A stretch of 64,000 nt of DNA, taken from assembly GCF_003429005.1 (NCBI RefSeq), contig NZ_QVQV01000011.1, positions 62,184-126,183 on the forward strand, written 5' to 3'. Source of the stretch: Paraburkholderia sp. DHOC27. GTDB taxonomy: Bacteria > Pseudomonadota > Gammaproteobacteria > Burkholderiales > Burkholderiaceae. Both the position numbers and the translations under genes were made by a program. Position 1 is the stretch's first letter. Each line of letters begins with the position of its first letter. Below are positions 52,928 to 61,622 of this stretch, in pieces. The notes under the pieces were generated by a model. The model saw nothing but the letters and a program-made list of their open reading frames with translations, was not told the DNA's origin and searched no databases.

Positions 52928-52980
52928 GGAGATGGCATTCCTCCGAATAACCGCCGGGTCGACCGGCTGATGATGCCTAC
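52928..52980 (+). promoter_or_regulatory. Fluoride riboswitch FR13
   Basis: GGAGATGGCATTCCTCC, ATAACCGCCGGGTCGACCGGC, TGATGATGCCTAC. GCCTACGA at the end can pair with TCGTGGGC downstream. It leads clcF and is only 82 bases from its start codon. Confidence 0.93.
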
Positions 52981-53019
52981 GAGATCCTGGGTGCGGGAGG
53001 TCGTGGGCCGTCTGTAGTG

Positions 53020-53057
53020 GCGTCCTGCCACCCAGGTTTGATATCTTTCAAATCTGG
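53020..53057 (+). promoter_or_regulatory. Conserved hairpin next to the clcF start
   Basis: GCGTCCTGCC, then CCAGGTTTGA, seven bases, TCAAATCTGG. The 3' arm ends five bases before the clcF ATG, so it may occlude ribosome binding. The same element follows FR5 and FR11. Confidence 0.5.
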
Positions 53058-53062
53058 AAAAT

Positions 53063-54379
53063 ATGAAGCGTCTTCAATCTGTCGAGCAAGTTGCCATGGT
53101 GCCCTACCTTGGGCGATGGCTGCTACTCTCGTGTCTACTCGGCGCACTCGCGGGATCGGCGTCGGCATTCTTTCTCTATTCCCTTGATCTCGCAACAGAC
53201 ACACGTGTCGGCCATCCGTGGCTACTGTGGCTTCTACCTGTCGCAGGTCTGATCACCGGCTGGGTTTATCAGCATGTCGGCAAGCCGGTGGAGGGCGGCA
53301 ACAACCTCCTCATCGACGAGGTCCACGACCCGCAGAAAATCGTTCCCAAGCGCATGGCGCCCCTGGTGCTGGCCGCCACAGTCGTCACCCATCTCTTTGG
53401 CGGCTCGGCTGGCCGGGAGGGCACTGCCGTCCAGATGGGTGGGGCGCTCGCCGACCAGGTCACCCACCTGTTCAGGCTGGATAACGAGGATCGCCGTATT
53501 CTCCTCATGGGCGGGATTGCTGCGGGCTTCTCATCGGTATTCGGTACGCCACTGGCCGGGGCCATCTTCGGGCTCGAGGTGCTGGCAATCGGCCGGCTGC
53601 GTTATGACGCGTTGCTGGCATGTCTGGCTTCGTCAGTCGTGGCAGACCAGGTTTGCCGTATGTGGGGCATTCACCACACGGTTTATTCGATTCCGTTCCT
53701 GCCCCCCGTCACGGCGCTCGGTCTGGGTTCGTCGGTGATCGCCGGAATGATATTTGGCGTGGTCGGCATGCTGTTTGCCGATTCCACCCACGCGTTGTCG
53801 GCGCTGATGAAGCGCAAGCTCACGTGGGCACCGTTGCGTCCGTTCGTGGGGGGTGCTGTCGTTGCCATCATGGCGACGCTACTTAACGTTCCGCAATATC
53901 TTGGTCTCGGTATTCCGACGATTGAGGCCGCGTTCCGTGGCGACCTGCCGGTTTATGACTTTGCGGGGAAATTCGCGTTCACGGTCGTCACGCTCGCTTC
54001 GGGTTTCAAGGGGGGAGAAGTCACACCGCTTTTCTACATCGGTGCGACGCTGGGCAATGCACTGGGCCACGTGCTGGCATTGCCGGTTCCCGTGCTTGCA
54101 GGCCTCGGCTTTGTCGCGGTCTTCGCGGGAGCGGCGAATACCCCGATCGCCTCGACCATCATGGCGATGGAGCTGTTTGGCATGCACATCGGCGTCTATG
54201 CCGCACTCGCTTGCGTGGTGAGCTACCTATTCTCGGGGCATACCGGCATTTACCGTTCTCAACGTGTCGGCCACTCGAAGCATCTGTTTCTGCCGGAAGG
54301 TATCCGCCTTGCCGACATTCCTGCACTACGCCGCGCACGGCGTAAAAACGTTGCCGTTGCTGCCGCGGTCCAGTCGTAA
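53063..54379 (+). CDS. clcF: CLC-F fluoride/proton antiporter (EriC-F)
   Basis: The 438-residue membrane protein belongs to the CLC family but has the fluoride-type signatures: EGGNNLLIDEVH instead of the chloride GSGIP motif, GSAGREGTAVQMG with the gating glutamate (E119), and GFKGGEVTPLFYIGATLGN in place of GxFxP. Such CLC-F proteins export F- in exchange for H+. The ATG at 53063 has only a weak Shine-Dalgarno; ATG 53096 is an alternative. Two small genes follow in the same direction (54405, 54834). Confidence 0.95.
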   Translation: MKRLQSVEQVAMVPYLGRWLLLSCLLGALAGSASAFFLYSLDLATDTRVGHPWLLWLLPVAGLITGWVYQHVGKPVEGGNNLLIDEVHDPQKIVPKRMAPLVLAATVVTHLFGGSAGREGTAVQMGGALADQVTHLFRLDNEDRRILLMGGIAAGFSSVFGTPLAGAIFGLEVLAIGRLRYDALLACLASSVVADQVCRMWGIHHTVYSIPFLPPVTALGLGSSVIAGMIFGVVGMLFADSTHALSALMKRKLTWAPLRPFVGGAVVAIMATLLNVPQYLGLGIPTIEAAFRGDLPVYDFAGKFAFTVVTLASGFKGGEVTPLFYIGATLGNALGHVLALPVPVLAGLGFVAVFAGAANTPIASTIMAMELFGMHIGVYAALACVVSYLFSGHTGIYRSQRVGHSKHLFLPEGIRLADIPALRRARRKNVAVAAAVQS

Positions 54380-54404
54380 TCCATTTCACGATACCAATTC
54401 CATC

Positions 54405-54749
54405 ATGAGCAAGCTGATTTCTTTGCGTCTTTATTTTCATCATTCGGCGAAGGCCCGCCCGACCCGGTTGTGGCATCGCGTGTCCCGCCCCACCATGGCG
54501 CGTCACCTTTTGACTCACGCCAAGCTCGCAGGCATCGAGCAGGCACTCCTGCACAAAGTGCAGGCGGGCTTCATCAAGGGCGACAAGATCCATCACGAAC
54601 ATGTTGAGCATGTACACCATCGTTTTCCTCACTGTATTGAACTGATCGATCTGGAAACCAAGGTCCGCGATTTCTGGCATCGCCACGGTGGCGATCTCCA
54701 CGACGTCCACGCCGTGTTCCTGCCTTGCGAGAAAGCAACGGTTGCCTGA
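54405..54749 (+). CDS. DUF190-like PII-type protein (divergent copy 4)
   Basis: The 114-residue product is His-rich and follows the DUF190 outline: ISLRLYFHHSAKARPTRLWHR, a central helix region AKLAGIEQALLHKVQAGFIKGDKI, FPHCIELIDLETKVRDF and a final strand VHAVFLPCE. It is clearly more distant than the other three copies. It lies 25 bases after clcF without a strong ribosome binding site. DUF190 genes are commonly associated with fluoride exporters. Confidence 0.68.
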   Translation: MSKLISLRLYFHHSAKARPTRLWHRVSRPTMARHLLTHAKLAGIEQALLHKVQAGFIKGDKIHHEHVEHVHHRFPHCIELIDLETKVRDFWHRHGGDLHDVHAVFLPCEKATVA

Positions 54750-54833
54750 TCGTCAGGTAGTGTTCTTATAAAAAGGCGTCCGGTGCGGTATTTGTCGTCG
54801 AGTTTCGCACCGGAACGTCTGATGGAGACAACG

Positions 54834-55220
54834 ATGTCAAACCGGGCTGCGCGCAGAAAGCGTCGGGAGGCCGAACGCAAGCAGGCAGCGATCCGTCTGC
54901 GCGGCGAAACCAAGCTGATGGGCCTTTCCATTGCGATAACAAGCGTGCTTGCGTTTGTGCTGGCGAATCTTGTGCCCGACCTGCCCCACGGTCCCGTCGC
55001 GTTTCTGACCTTTGGGGCCGTCACGACCCTGCTCGTCGCAGGCTGGATAAGGTATGACGCCGATCGGGCCTTCCGGTTTGCCGCAGAAGGTCGGTATCTT
55101 GGTTTCGAGGGTGATCCGCCGCGGGTTATTTCGATTGCACAGGACTGCCCGAAACGATGGCTGGTGTTACTACACATCGAGTTGAACCCCAACCTGATCA
55201 GCCGTACACCTTCAATATGA
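54834..55220 (+). CDS. Small two-TM membrane protein (paralogue of 62974)
   Basis: From the ATG at 54834, behind GGAGACAACG, the product has 128 residues: a basic start (RAARRKRREAERKQ), two hydrophobic segments (MGLSIAITSVLAFVLANLV and VAFLTFGAVTTLLVAGWI) and a C-terminal tail with QDCPKRWLVLLHIELNPNLI. The protein at 62974 has GAVTTVLVAGW and EDCPKFWLVVLYLQLHPELM at the same places. Both close fluoride operons. Family not recognised. Confidence 0.68.
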   Translation: MSNRAARRKRREAERKQAAIRLRGETKLMGLSIAITSVLAFVLANLVPDLPHGPVAFLTFGAVTTLLVAGWIRYDADRAFRFAAEGRYLGFEGDPPRVISIAQDCPKRWLVLLHIELNPNLISRTPSI

Positions 55221-55356
55221 ATGTGGCACTCCTACTGTTCATTGGTGGAGCGAGTCGTACACGGCTCTGTCATGAGGCGATCACGGGCACAGATAAGTCC
55301 GTTCCTGCTCTCTCTATGCCGACGTTCAGAGAGCCCCCGGGCGCTCAACCTTCTGC

Positions 55357-55596
55357 TTAGGAGGCGACCTCATGCCTGTCATGATCGGAGAGCCAGTTGT
55401 CAAGGCTTGTCCTGATCCTGCCCGAAGCCTTGCCAAGAAGGTCCAGGGAAAAGTATTCCGAATAGCTTGCTGATGGGCCTGCGTTCCCGTTCTCCATGCT
55501 TCGGGTCGTGATCTGGACGTTCACCAGATCACCACGACGTGTTACGTCAATGGAGATCAGATGGCCGCGATAGATACGTTGGTGCCGTCCGTTCAT
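55357..55596 (-). CDS. Small protein of unknown function, FR14 transcript
   Basis: The 79-residue product is hydrophilic (RIYRGHLISIDVTRRGDLVNVQITTRS ... LSDHDRHEVAS) with beta-strand character. AATGGAGATC precedes the ATG region weakly. It is the only coding sequence downstream of FR14 on this strand before the clcF operon, so the riboswitch supports its being a gene. Confidence 0.5.
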   Translation of the reverse strand: MNGRHQRIYRGHLISIDVTRRGDLVNVQITTRSMENGNAGPSASYSEYFSLDLLGKASGRIRTSLDNWLSDHDRHEVAS

Positions 55597-55879
55597 ATGA
55601 TAGCGCCGCAGTGGGCGGACAAGGCAGCGCGGCGCCCGTCAGCGCTGGCGATTCCATCGGACAGAAGTAGTGCGGCGCTGCTGCCGACGAGCTGGTCACG
55701 TAGGTGCAGACAGGAGCGGTTCCCGGCGAAGCCGGGCGTTGGCGGCCGTGTGACGGCATGGACGCAGCCAGTCGATTGGATACCAGGCATAGGAGATCCG
55801 GGCGCAAAGGGTAAGCAGCCGGACACAGGGGGAATGGATTGGATACCAGCGAATACTCCCACTTCCCGGTCCGGGATAC

Positions 55880-55925
55880 GTAGGCATCATCAGCCAGCAA
55901 GGCGGTCAGGGAGAATGCCATCTCC
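55880..55925 (-). promoter_or_regulatory. Fluoride riboswitch FR14
   Basis: Minus-strand reading: GGAGATGGCATTCTCC, CTGACCGCCTTGCTGGCTGATGATGCCTAC in its arm and 3' end. CCTAC can pair with GTGGG about 20 bases later. It leads 55357 and is head to head with FR15. Confidence 0.9.
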
Positions 55926-55935
55926 ATTTGCAATC

Positions 55936-55964
55936 ATTCTAGGCGCCGCCATAGCTGATCGCAA
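55936..55964 (-). promoter_or_regulatory. Predicted promoter for FR14
   Basis: On the minus strand TTGCGA (55964-55959) and TAGAAT (55941-55936) are 17 bp apart. Confidence 0.6.
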
Positions 55965-56124
55965 AAGTTTTCTCCTGGGCCGCCTGGTCCAATCTTTGAC
56001 CGTTTTCAGGTCCAGAACTTGCGGCGCCGAATCGAGACTTTGTGGAGTCGAAAACCGACCGCGCGCTTTTAATTGACAAGGGCGCTATCTGCATTTGCAC
56101 CAGTCCGTTTTTCAGGCGCAAAGG

Positions 56125-56153
56125 TTGTCGCCAACGGTAAGCAACGTTAGAAT
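56125..56153 (+). promoter_or_regulatory. Predicted promoter for FR15
   Basis: TTGTCG (56125-56130) and TAGAAT (56148-56153) are 17 bp apart, eight bases before the aptamer. Confidence 0.6.
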
Positions 56154-56161
56154 GTTTTCGT

Positions 56162-56209
56162 GGAGATGGCATTCTCCCTTGACCGCCCATTCGGGCTAAT
56201 GATGCCTAC
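56162..56209 (+). promoter_or_regulatory. Fluoride riboswitch FR15
   Basis: GGAGATGGCATTCTCC, CTTGACCGCCCATTCGGG, CTAATGATGCCTAC. GCCTACAG can pair with CTGTGGGC just downstream, enclosing GCCTG/CAGGC. It leads the ABC, MutS-like, cfa and small membrane protein operon. Confidence 0.92.
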
Positions 56210-56579
56210 AGGCCTGGAACAGGCGCTGTGGGCTCGTCCATCAGCTCTCATTTGCACAACGTTGCGTTCATCGCAACGCTGCGGCCTTCCAGTGTTCTCA
56301 ACAGCGGCAGCAACCTGATGTCTTCGGGAATGGCGGATTGCGCCTTAACCGTTGGCTGGACGGTTGCGAACGCCTGACGGGCGAAGGCGGTGCAAACATG
56401 CCAACCTGTACTGGAAGCGTCGCAGCTGCGTGCGGTGGGAACACGTGCGTCTTGTACGCGTTCGCCACCGCGACAGCGCTGGGCCATGAGCGAGCGTTGG
56501 GTTCGACGATGTCGACCATGTGTGTGAGCGACGGCAGGAAACTGCACTGCCGGCTGCTAAGTGCTGAAGGGGGCTCCCG
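56210..56579 (+). other. FR15 leader; possible small frame
   Basis: The 370 bases before the ABC gene hold one sense frame (from 56338 or 56398 to 56583) that overlaps the ABC start by four bases and is Cys-rich, but it lacks clear family features. I cannot support it as a gene. Confidence 0.3.
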
Positions 56580-58451
56580 ATGAGCACCGGCCACACATGG
56601 TTCTGGCTCAAGCCGCCGGCCCGGAAAATCCTCGCGACCGATCCGCGCATCGATGCGCTGAGCGAATTTGCCCACCGCCCCCTGAGTCTGCTGCTGCGCT
56701 ACATCGCGCGGCACGGGCTTTCACACGTCCTGATTCTGCTCAGCATCGTCGCAGCGGTGGGATGTGCACTTGCATCCCAGTACGCCATCAAAAGTCTGAT
56801 TGATTCACTGGGCGTGGGTCGTACTCAGCCATGGGTGGTGGAGCGGGCATTTATTGTTCTGGTCGTGCTGATCTTTGCTGATAACCTGTTCTGGCGAGTC
56901 GGCGGCTGGATCGCGGCGCGAGCTTTCGTGGCGGTCACCGGGGATATCCGGGAAGACCTTTTTGCCTACCTGACGGGTCACGCGCCGTCTTATTTCGCGG
57001 ACAAGCAGCCAGGGATGCTGTCGAGCCGCGTCAGCGCCACCGCCAATGCCGTCTACACCGCCGAAAACACCGTCGCCTGGAATTCACTTCCGCCTTGTCT
57101 TGCGGTCATCGGGGCAATAGGCATCGTTGCCTCCGTCGATCCGGTGATGGCGGCCGCTCTTGTCGCCGTATCTGTTGGGCTTGCAACAGGGCTCTTCTGG
57201 TTTGCACATCGCGGTGCTGCGGTCCATCAGACGTTTGCTACACGCGCGGCGTCGGTGGATGGCGAACTGGTGGACGTGATCGGCAACCTGGGCACAGTGC
57301 GGGCCTTTGGCGCGATGTGGCGGGAACATCGTCGCTTTGATGCCTACCTTGAACTCGAGACGACATCCCGCCGCCGCAGTCTTCTGTATCTTGAGCGGCT
57401 ACGGCTTGTGCATGCCGTCGTGACGGCAATGCTTTCAGCGGGCCTGCTCGGCTGGATACTCTGGCTCTGGAGTGACGAACGGGCGACAACGGGTGACGTC
57501 GTGCTGATCAGTTCGCTCGGATTTACCATTCTGCATGGCACGCGCGACCTTGCCGTGTCGCTCGTAGACGTAACGCAGCACGTAGCGCGCCTTTCCGAGG
57601 CGGTGCGCACCATACTCGCGCCCCGCAGTTTGCCTGAGCGGTCTGATGCCGTTGCGCTGCAGGCGCAGAACGCGGGGATCGAGTTCGATGAAGTGACGTT
57701 CGCCTATCCTGGACGACGCCCAATCCTTGAGGGTTTCAGTCTGCGAATCAGGGCAGGCGAACGGGTCGGGATGATTGGTCCGTCGGGGACGGGAAAAACC
57801 ACGGTGCTCGCGTTGCTTCAGCATTTCTATGAGCCGCAGCGCGGGTCGATCCGCATAGGTGGCCAGGATATCTCGCGGGCAACACTGAGCAGTCTGCAGG
57901 ACGCACTTGCGGTCGTTCCCCAGGACGTATCGCTGTTTCACCGGTCGCTGCTGGAGAACCTGCGATATGGAAAACCGGACGCGACGGAGGAGGAAGTACG
58001 AAGGGCCACCGTCCATGCTTCCTGCGCCGATCTGATTGCCTCCATGCCCGAGGGTTTTGACACGATAGTGGGCGACCGCGGCGTGAAGCTGTCCGGCGGG
58101 CAACGTCAACGCATCGCCATTGCCAGGGCGATCCTGAAAGATGCGCCCATCCTCCTACTGGACGAGGCAACGTCCTCCCTCGATAGCGCATCGGAAAGCG
58201 CAATTCAGGCTGCCCTTGAGCAACTGATGCAGGGTCGCACGGTGCTTGCGATTGCTCACCGCGTTTCCACACTGCAGAACTTCGACCGGATCGTCGTGGT
58301 CCATCGCGGCCGGGTCATCGATGAAGGAAGTCCCGCGGAACTCGCTGCACGCCCCGGCATGTATCGCGACGTGCTCGCCCGCCAGATGCAACGACCCCGC
58401 GCGGACGGTGCGTTATCTCGGCTGAACGCCGCGTGCGCACGCAAAACATAG
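56580..58451 (+). CDS. ABC exporter, fused permease and ATPase
   Basis: The 623-residue protein has six membrane helices (residues about 45-330) followed by an ATP-binding domain with Walker A GPSGTGKTT, signature LSGGQRQRIAIARA, Walker B PILLLDEATSS and the H-loop AIAHRVST. It is an MsbA-type half-exporter that should dimerise. The substrate is unknown; lipid-like molecules are usual for the type. AAGGGGGC precedes the ATG. It is first in the FR15 operon, with two MutS-like genes and cfa. Confidence 0.93.
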   Translation: MSTGHTWFWLKPPARKILATDPRIDALSEFAHRPLSLLLRYIARHGLSHVLILLSIVAAVGCALASQYAIKSLIDSLGVGRTQPWVVERAFIVLVVLIFADNLFWRVGGWIAARAFVAVTGDIREDLFAYLTGHAPSYFADKQPGMLSSRVSATANAVYTAENTVAWNSLPPCLAVIGAIGIVASVDPVMAAALVAVSVGLATGLFWFAHRGAAVHQTFATRAASVDGELVDVIGNLGTVRAFGAMWREHRRFDAYLELETTSRRRSLLYLERLRLVHAVVTAMLSAGLLGWILWLWSDERATTGDVVLISSLGFTILHGTRDLAVSLVDVTQHVARLSEAVRTILAPRSLPERSDAVALQAQNAGIEFDEVTFAYPGRRPILEGFSLRIRAGERVGMIGPSGTGKTTVLALLQHFYEPQRGSIRIGGQDISRATLSSLQDALAVVPQDVSLFHRSLLENLRYGKPDATEEEVRRATVHASCADLIASMPEGFDTIVGDRGVKLSGGQRQRIAIARAILKDAPILLLDEATSSLDSASESAIQAALEQLMQGRTVLAIAHRVSTLQNFDRIVVVHRGRVIDEGSPAELAARPGMYRDVLARQMQRPRADGALSRLNAACARKT

Positions 58452-58477
58452 TCGAAGAACGATTGGGAGAGCAAAAC

Positions 58478-60013
58478 ATGACATTCGACAGCATATTGTT
58501 CAGGGACGCTCGCGCGGCCGAGGTGATCGATGGCGCGAGCGAACCGGAGATCTTCGGTGATCTGAATCTTGACCAGATCATTGATTCTGTTACCCGGGGT
58601 CGTGACGACTACAACCTCAAGCCATTCTTCTATGTGCCGCTGACAGACGTGGATGCGGTCATCTACCGTCACGAGATCATGCGTGATCTTGAGCGCAATG
58701 ATGTGGTCAGCTGCATCAATGCTTTTGCTGAGCAGATGCGGGCGATGCGCGTGCAGCTCGCGGCCGCGACGAAGCTGTATTTCCGCTGGCAGAAGCGACG
58801 CTATTTCCTCGATGGCGCGCAGATTTACTGTGCAGCCATTGTCGCGCTTGCGCGGGATCTTGAGGTCGCCGCGCCGCGCTCTTCCGGCCTCAAGGCATTC
58901 CTGGATTATCTCAGGGCCTATGCGAATGGACGCGAGTTCATGGCAACCAAGCAGGAAGAAGCACGTATTCGCGACGCTCTGGCGCAGGTGCGCTATAGCA
59001 TTCTCATCAAGGGAAATGCTGTGACGGTGCGCAGATACGCGGGGGAGATCGACTACAGTGAAGATGTCCAGAAGACTTTCGAGAAATTCAAACAGGGCAA
59101 GGTAAAAAGCCATAGTACTGACATGCGGGACTCCCCGGACATGGATCATGTCGAGGCGAACGTGCTGGACTTCGTCGCCCAGCTGCATCCGGAAGTGTTC
59201 GGCCCGCTTGAAGAGTTTTGCAGCATTCACGCTGGTTTTCTCGACCCCGTCATCGCGCGGTTTGACCGTGAAATCCAGTTCTACGTGGCATATCTCGAGC
59301 ATATCTCGCGGCTCAAAGGCATGGGCCTCTCGTTCTCTTATCCCGAGATGCTGGAGACGTCCAAGGAGATCCGCAGCATGGAAGGGTTCGACCTCGCGCT
59401 TGCAGAAAAACTGCGTCGCGAGGACGCGCACATCGTCTGCAATGACTTTTATCTGGAAGGTCCCGAGCGGATCATTGTGGTGACTGGCCCGAATCAGGGC
59501 GGCAAGACCACTTTCTCGCGGACCTTCGGGCAACTGCATTATCTGGCCGCGATCGGTTGGCCGGTGCCAGGGCGCGAAGCGAGGCTCTTCCTCTTTGACC
59601 AGATCTTCACGCACTTCGAACGGCAGGAAGACATGAAAAACCTGCGTGGCAAGTTGCACGATGATCTCTACCGCATTCATCGAATCCTGGGACGTGCGAG
59701 CACGCGCAGCATCATCATCATGAACGAGATTTTCAGTTCGACCTCGCTCAAGGATGCGCTCTATCTAAGTGAGAAGGTAATGGGTCGCATCATGGAGCTG
59801 GACGCGTTATGTGTGTACGTGACGTTCATCGAGGAGCTGTCGAGCCTCAGTGCCCAGACGGTCAGCATGCTAAGTGAGGTTCAGCACGATGCGATTGCAT
59901 CCAGAACATTCAAGGTGCTCAGGCGTCCAGCGGACGGTCGGTCGTATGCGCTGTCGCTCGCGCGTCAGTACCGACTCACCTATGACCAGCTAACGGAGCG
60001 AATCGGATCATGA
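58478..60013 (+). CDS. MutS-like ATPase A
   Basis: From the ATG at 58478, preceded by GGGAGAG, the product has 511 residues. The C-terminal ATPase shows Walker A TGPNQGGKTTF and the later IIIMNEIFSSTS (Walker B/D-loop region of MutS). The N-terminal half is helical, like MutS core/lever domains, and the mismatch-recognition domain is absent. So it is a MutS-relative of the small, non-mismatch class. It overlaps MutS-like B by four bases; the two probably act together. Similar genes have been noted with fluoride riboswitches, as I recall. Confidence 0.85.
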   Translation: MTFDSILFRDARAAEVIDGASEPEIFGDLNLDQIIDSVTRGRDDYNLKPFFYVPLTDVDAVIYRHEIMRDLERNDVVSCINAFAEQMRAMRVQLAAATKLYFRWQKRRYFLDGAQIYCAAIVALARDLEVAAPRSSGLKAFLDYLRAYANGREFMATKQEEARIRDALAQVRYSILIKGNAVTVRRYAGEIDYSEDVQKTFEKFKQGKVKSHSTDMRDSPDMDHVEANVLDFVAQLHPEVFGPLEEFCSIHAGFLDPVIARFDREIQFYVAYLEHISRLKGMGLSFSYPEMLETSKEIRSMEGFDLALAEKLRREDAHIVCNDFYLEGPERIIVVTGPNQGGKTTFSRTFGQLHYLAAIGWPVPGREARLFLFDQIFTHFERQEDMKNLRGKLHDDLYRIHRILGRASTRSIIIMNEIFSSTSLKDALYLSEKVMGRIMELDALCVYVTFIEELSSLSAQTVSMLSEVQHDAIASRTFKVLRRPADGRSYALSLARQYRLTYDQLTERIGS

Positions 60014-61545
60014 AAGCCCATCTGATGTTTCAGGACCAGGATTTCCTGCTGGGCGGCGATCTTCCCTGGGAAGCCGACACGCTCATTGCTGACCTTGAAC
60101 TGAACACACTGTTCGCGGCGATGGCTGCGGGCGACGCCTTTTTGCTCGACGTAGTCCGCAAGGCGGTGATGACCAGTCTGCGCGATCCTCAGCAGATCAC
60201 TTACAGACAGGACGTCCTGCGGGATTGTGTGGCAAATGCGTCGACGGTTCGGGCGCTCTACGGCGTTGCCGTCGAAGCGATCGAGATAGAAAGGAAAAGC
60301 TATTTCGGTTTCATGAGCCGCTATCCCGCAGCCATATTGAGTAGCGCGCGTGAACTGATGCAGGCCTTCATCTCGGTGCTTGTCAAGCTCCGGCAGATTG
60401 CCGACCAGTCGGCGGGCGACTTTCAGTCCGAAGGATTCAGGACTTTTTTTGCGATGATCCACCACGAACTGGGCGATGACTATTTCCAGACGCTCGACGA
60501 ACATCTGAAGGAATTGCGGTTCAGGAACGGTACCTTGATTAGCGCCGCTCTAGGGAAAGGGGGCAAGGGCGTGTCCTACGTGCTGCGTAAGCCCAACGAA
60601 TTCGACCGGAATCTGTGGAAACGGCTTTTCGAAAAAAAGCCCCCGTCGCTGACCTTCCACATAGCAGACCGCGACGAAGCGGGGGCGAGAGCGCTATCCG
60701 AACTTGAGGGGCGGGGGATCAACCTGGCGGCCGACGCGGTTGCCCAGGCGGCCGACCATGTGCTGAGCTTCTTTCGCATGCTGCGCACCGAATTGGGGTT
60801 TTATATCGGCTGCCTCAACCTGGGTAACGAACTGGACGCGAAGGGGCAGACCTTGTGCTATCCGGAGCCTGCGCAGCGGACTGAGCGCCAGCACGTATTC
60901 GAAGGACTCTATGACGTCTGCCTGTCCTTGCGCCTGCAGACTCCCGTTGTGCCCAATGCGGTCGATGCCACTGGCGCCGAACTGGTCATCGTGACAGGCG
61001 CCAACGAAGGTGGAAAGTCGACTTTCCTTCGGAGCATCGGACTGGCCCAGATGATGATGCAGGCCGGAATGATGGTGGGGGCGGGATCCTTCCGCGCGAA
61101 CGTCTGCGAGAGTCTTCTCACGCACTACAAACGTGAGGAAGACGCATCGATGACGAGCGGCAAGTTCGACGAAGAACTTGTACGAATGAACCAGATAGCG
61201 GACCACATCGTTGCGGACTCGCTTCTTCTCTTTAACGAATCGTTCGCCGCGACCAATGAACGGGAAGGGTCGGAGGTCGCACGACAGATCGTTTGCGCAC
61301 TGCTCGAAAAGCGGGTCAAGGTCTTCTTCGTGACACACATGTACGAATTTGCTCACGGGATGTATGACACGATGAAAGCCGGAGCAGTCTTCCTGCGTGC
61401 GGAACGACGTGAAGGCGGTGAGCGCACCTTCCGCGTATCGCCTGGAGAGCCGCTCGAAACCAGTTACGGCGAGGATCTGTATCGGAAGATCTTCACTGAA
61501 GACGCACGCGCGACGGAAAGCGAAAGGCCGGTGGCGGAAGCCTGA
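60010..61545 (+). CDS. MutS-like ATPase B
   Basis: The 511-residue product is the partner of the upstream gene: Walker A TGANEGGKSTFLRSIG, LLLFNESFAATNEREG as Walker B and following helix, and FFVTHMYEFAHGM. The N-terminal half is again helical and lacks the mismatch-recognition domain. The two proteins are equal in length and related but not close. Substrate, DNA or otherwise, is unknown. Confidence 0.85.
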   Translation: MKAHLMFQDQDFLLGGDLPWEADTLIADLELNTLFAAMAAGDAFLLDVVRKAVMTSLRDPQQITYRQDVLRDCVANASTVRALYGVAVEAIEIERKSYFGFMSRYPAAILSSARELMQAFISVLVKLRQIADQSAGDFQSEGFRTFFAMIHHELGDDYFQTLDEHLKELRFRNGTLISAALGKGGKGVSYVLRKPNEFDRNLWKRLFEKKPPSLTFHIADRDEAGARALSELEGRGINLAADAVAQAADHVLSFFRMLRTELGFYIGCLNLGNELDAKGQTLCYPEPAQRTERQHVFEGLYDVCLSLRLQTPVVPNAVDATGAELVIVTGANEGGKSTFLRSIGLAQMMMQAGMMVGAGSFRANVCESLLTHYKREEDASMTSGKFDEELVRMNQIADHIVADSLLLFNESFAATNEREGSEVARQIVCALLEKRVKVFFVTHMYEFAHGMYDTMKAGAVFLRAERREGGERTFRVSPGEPLETSYGEDLYRKIFTEDARATESERPVAEA

Positions 61546-61622
61546 ACGGCATACGCTGCGGCACCCGGCCAATCCTGCCGGCATCAGGAACCGGTGAACT
61601 GAGGCATTACCAAGGAGAAAAC

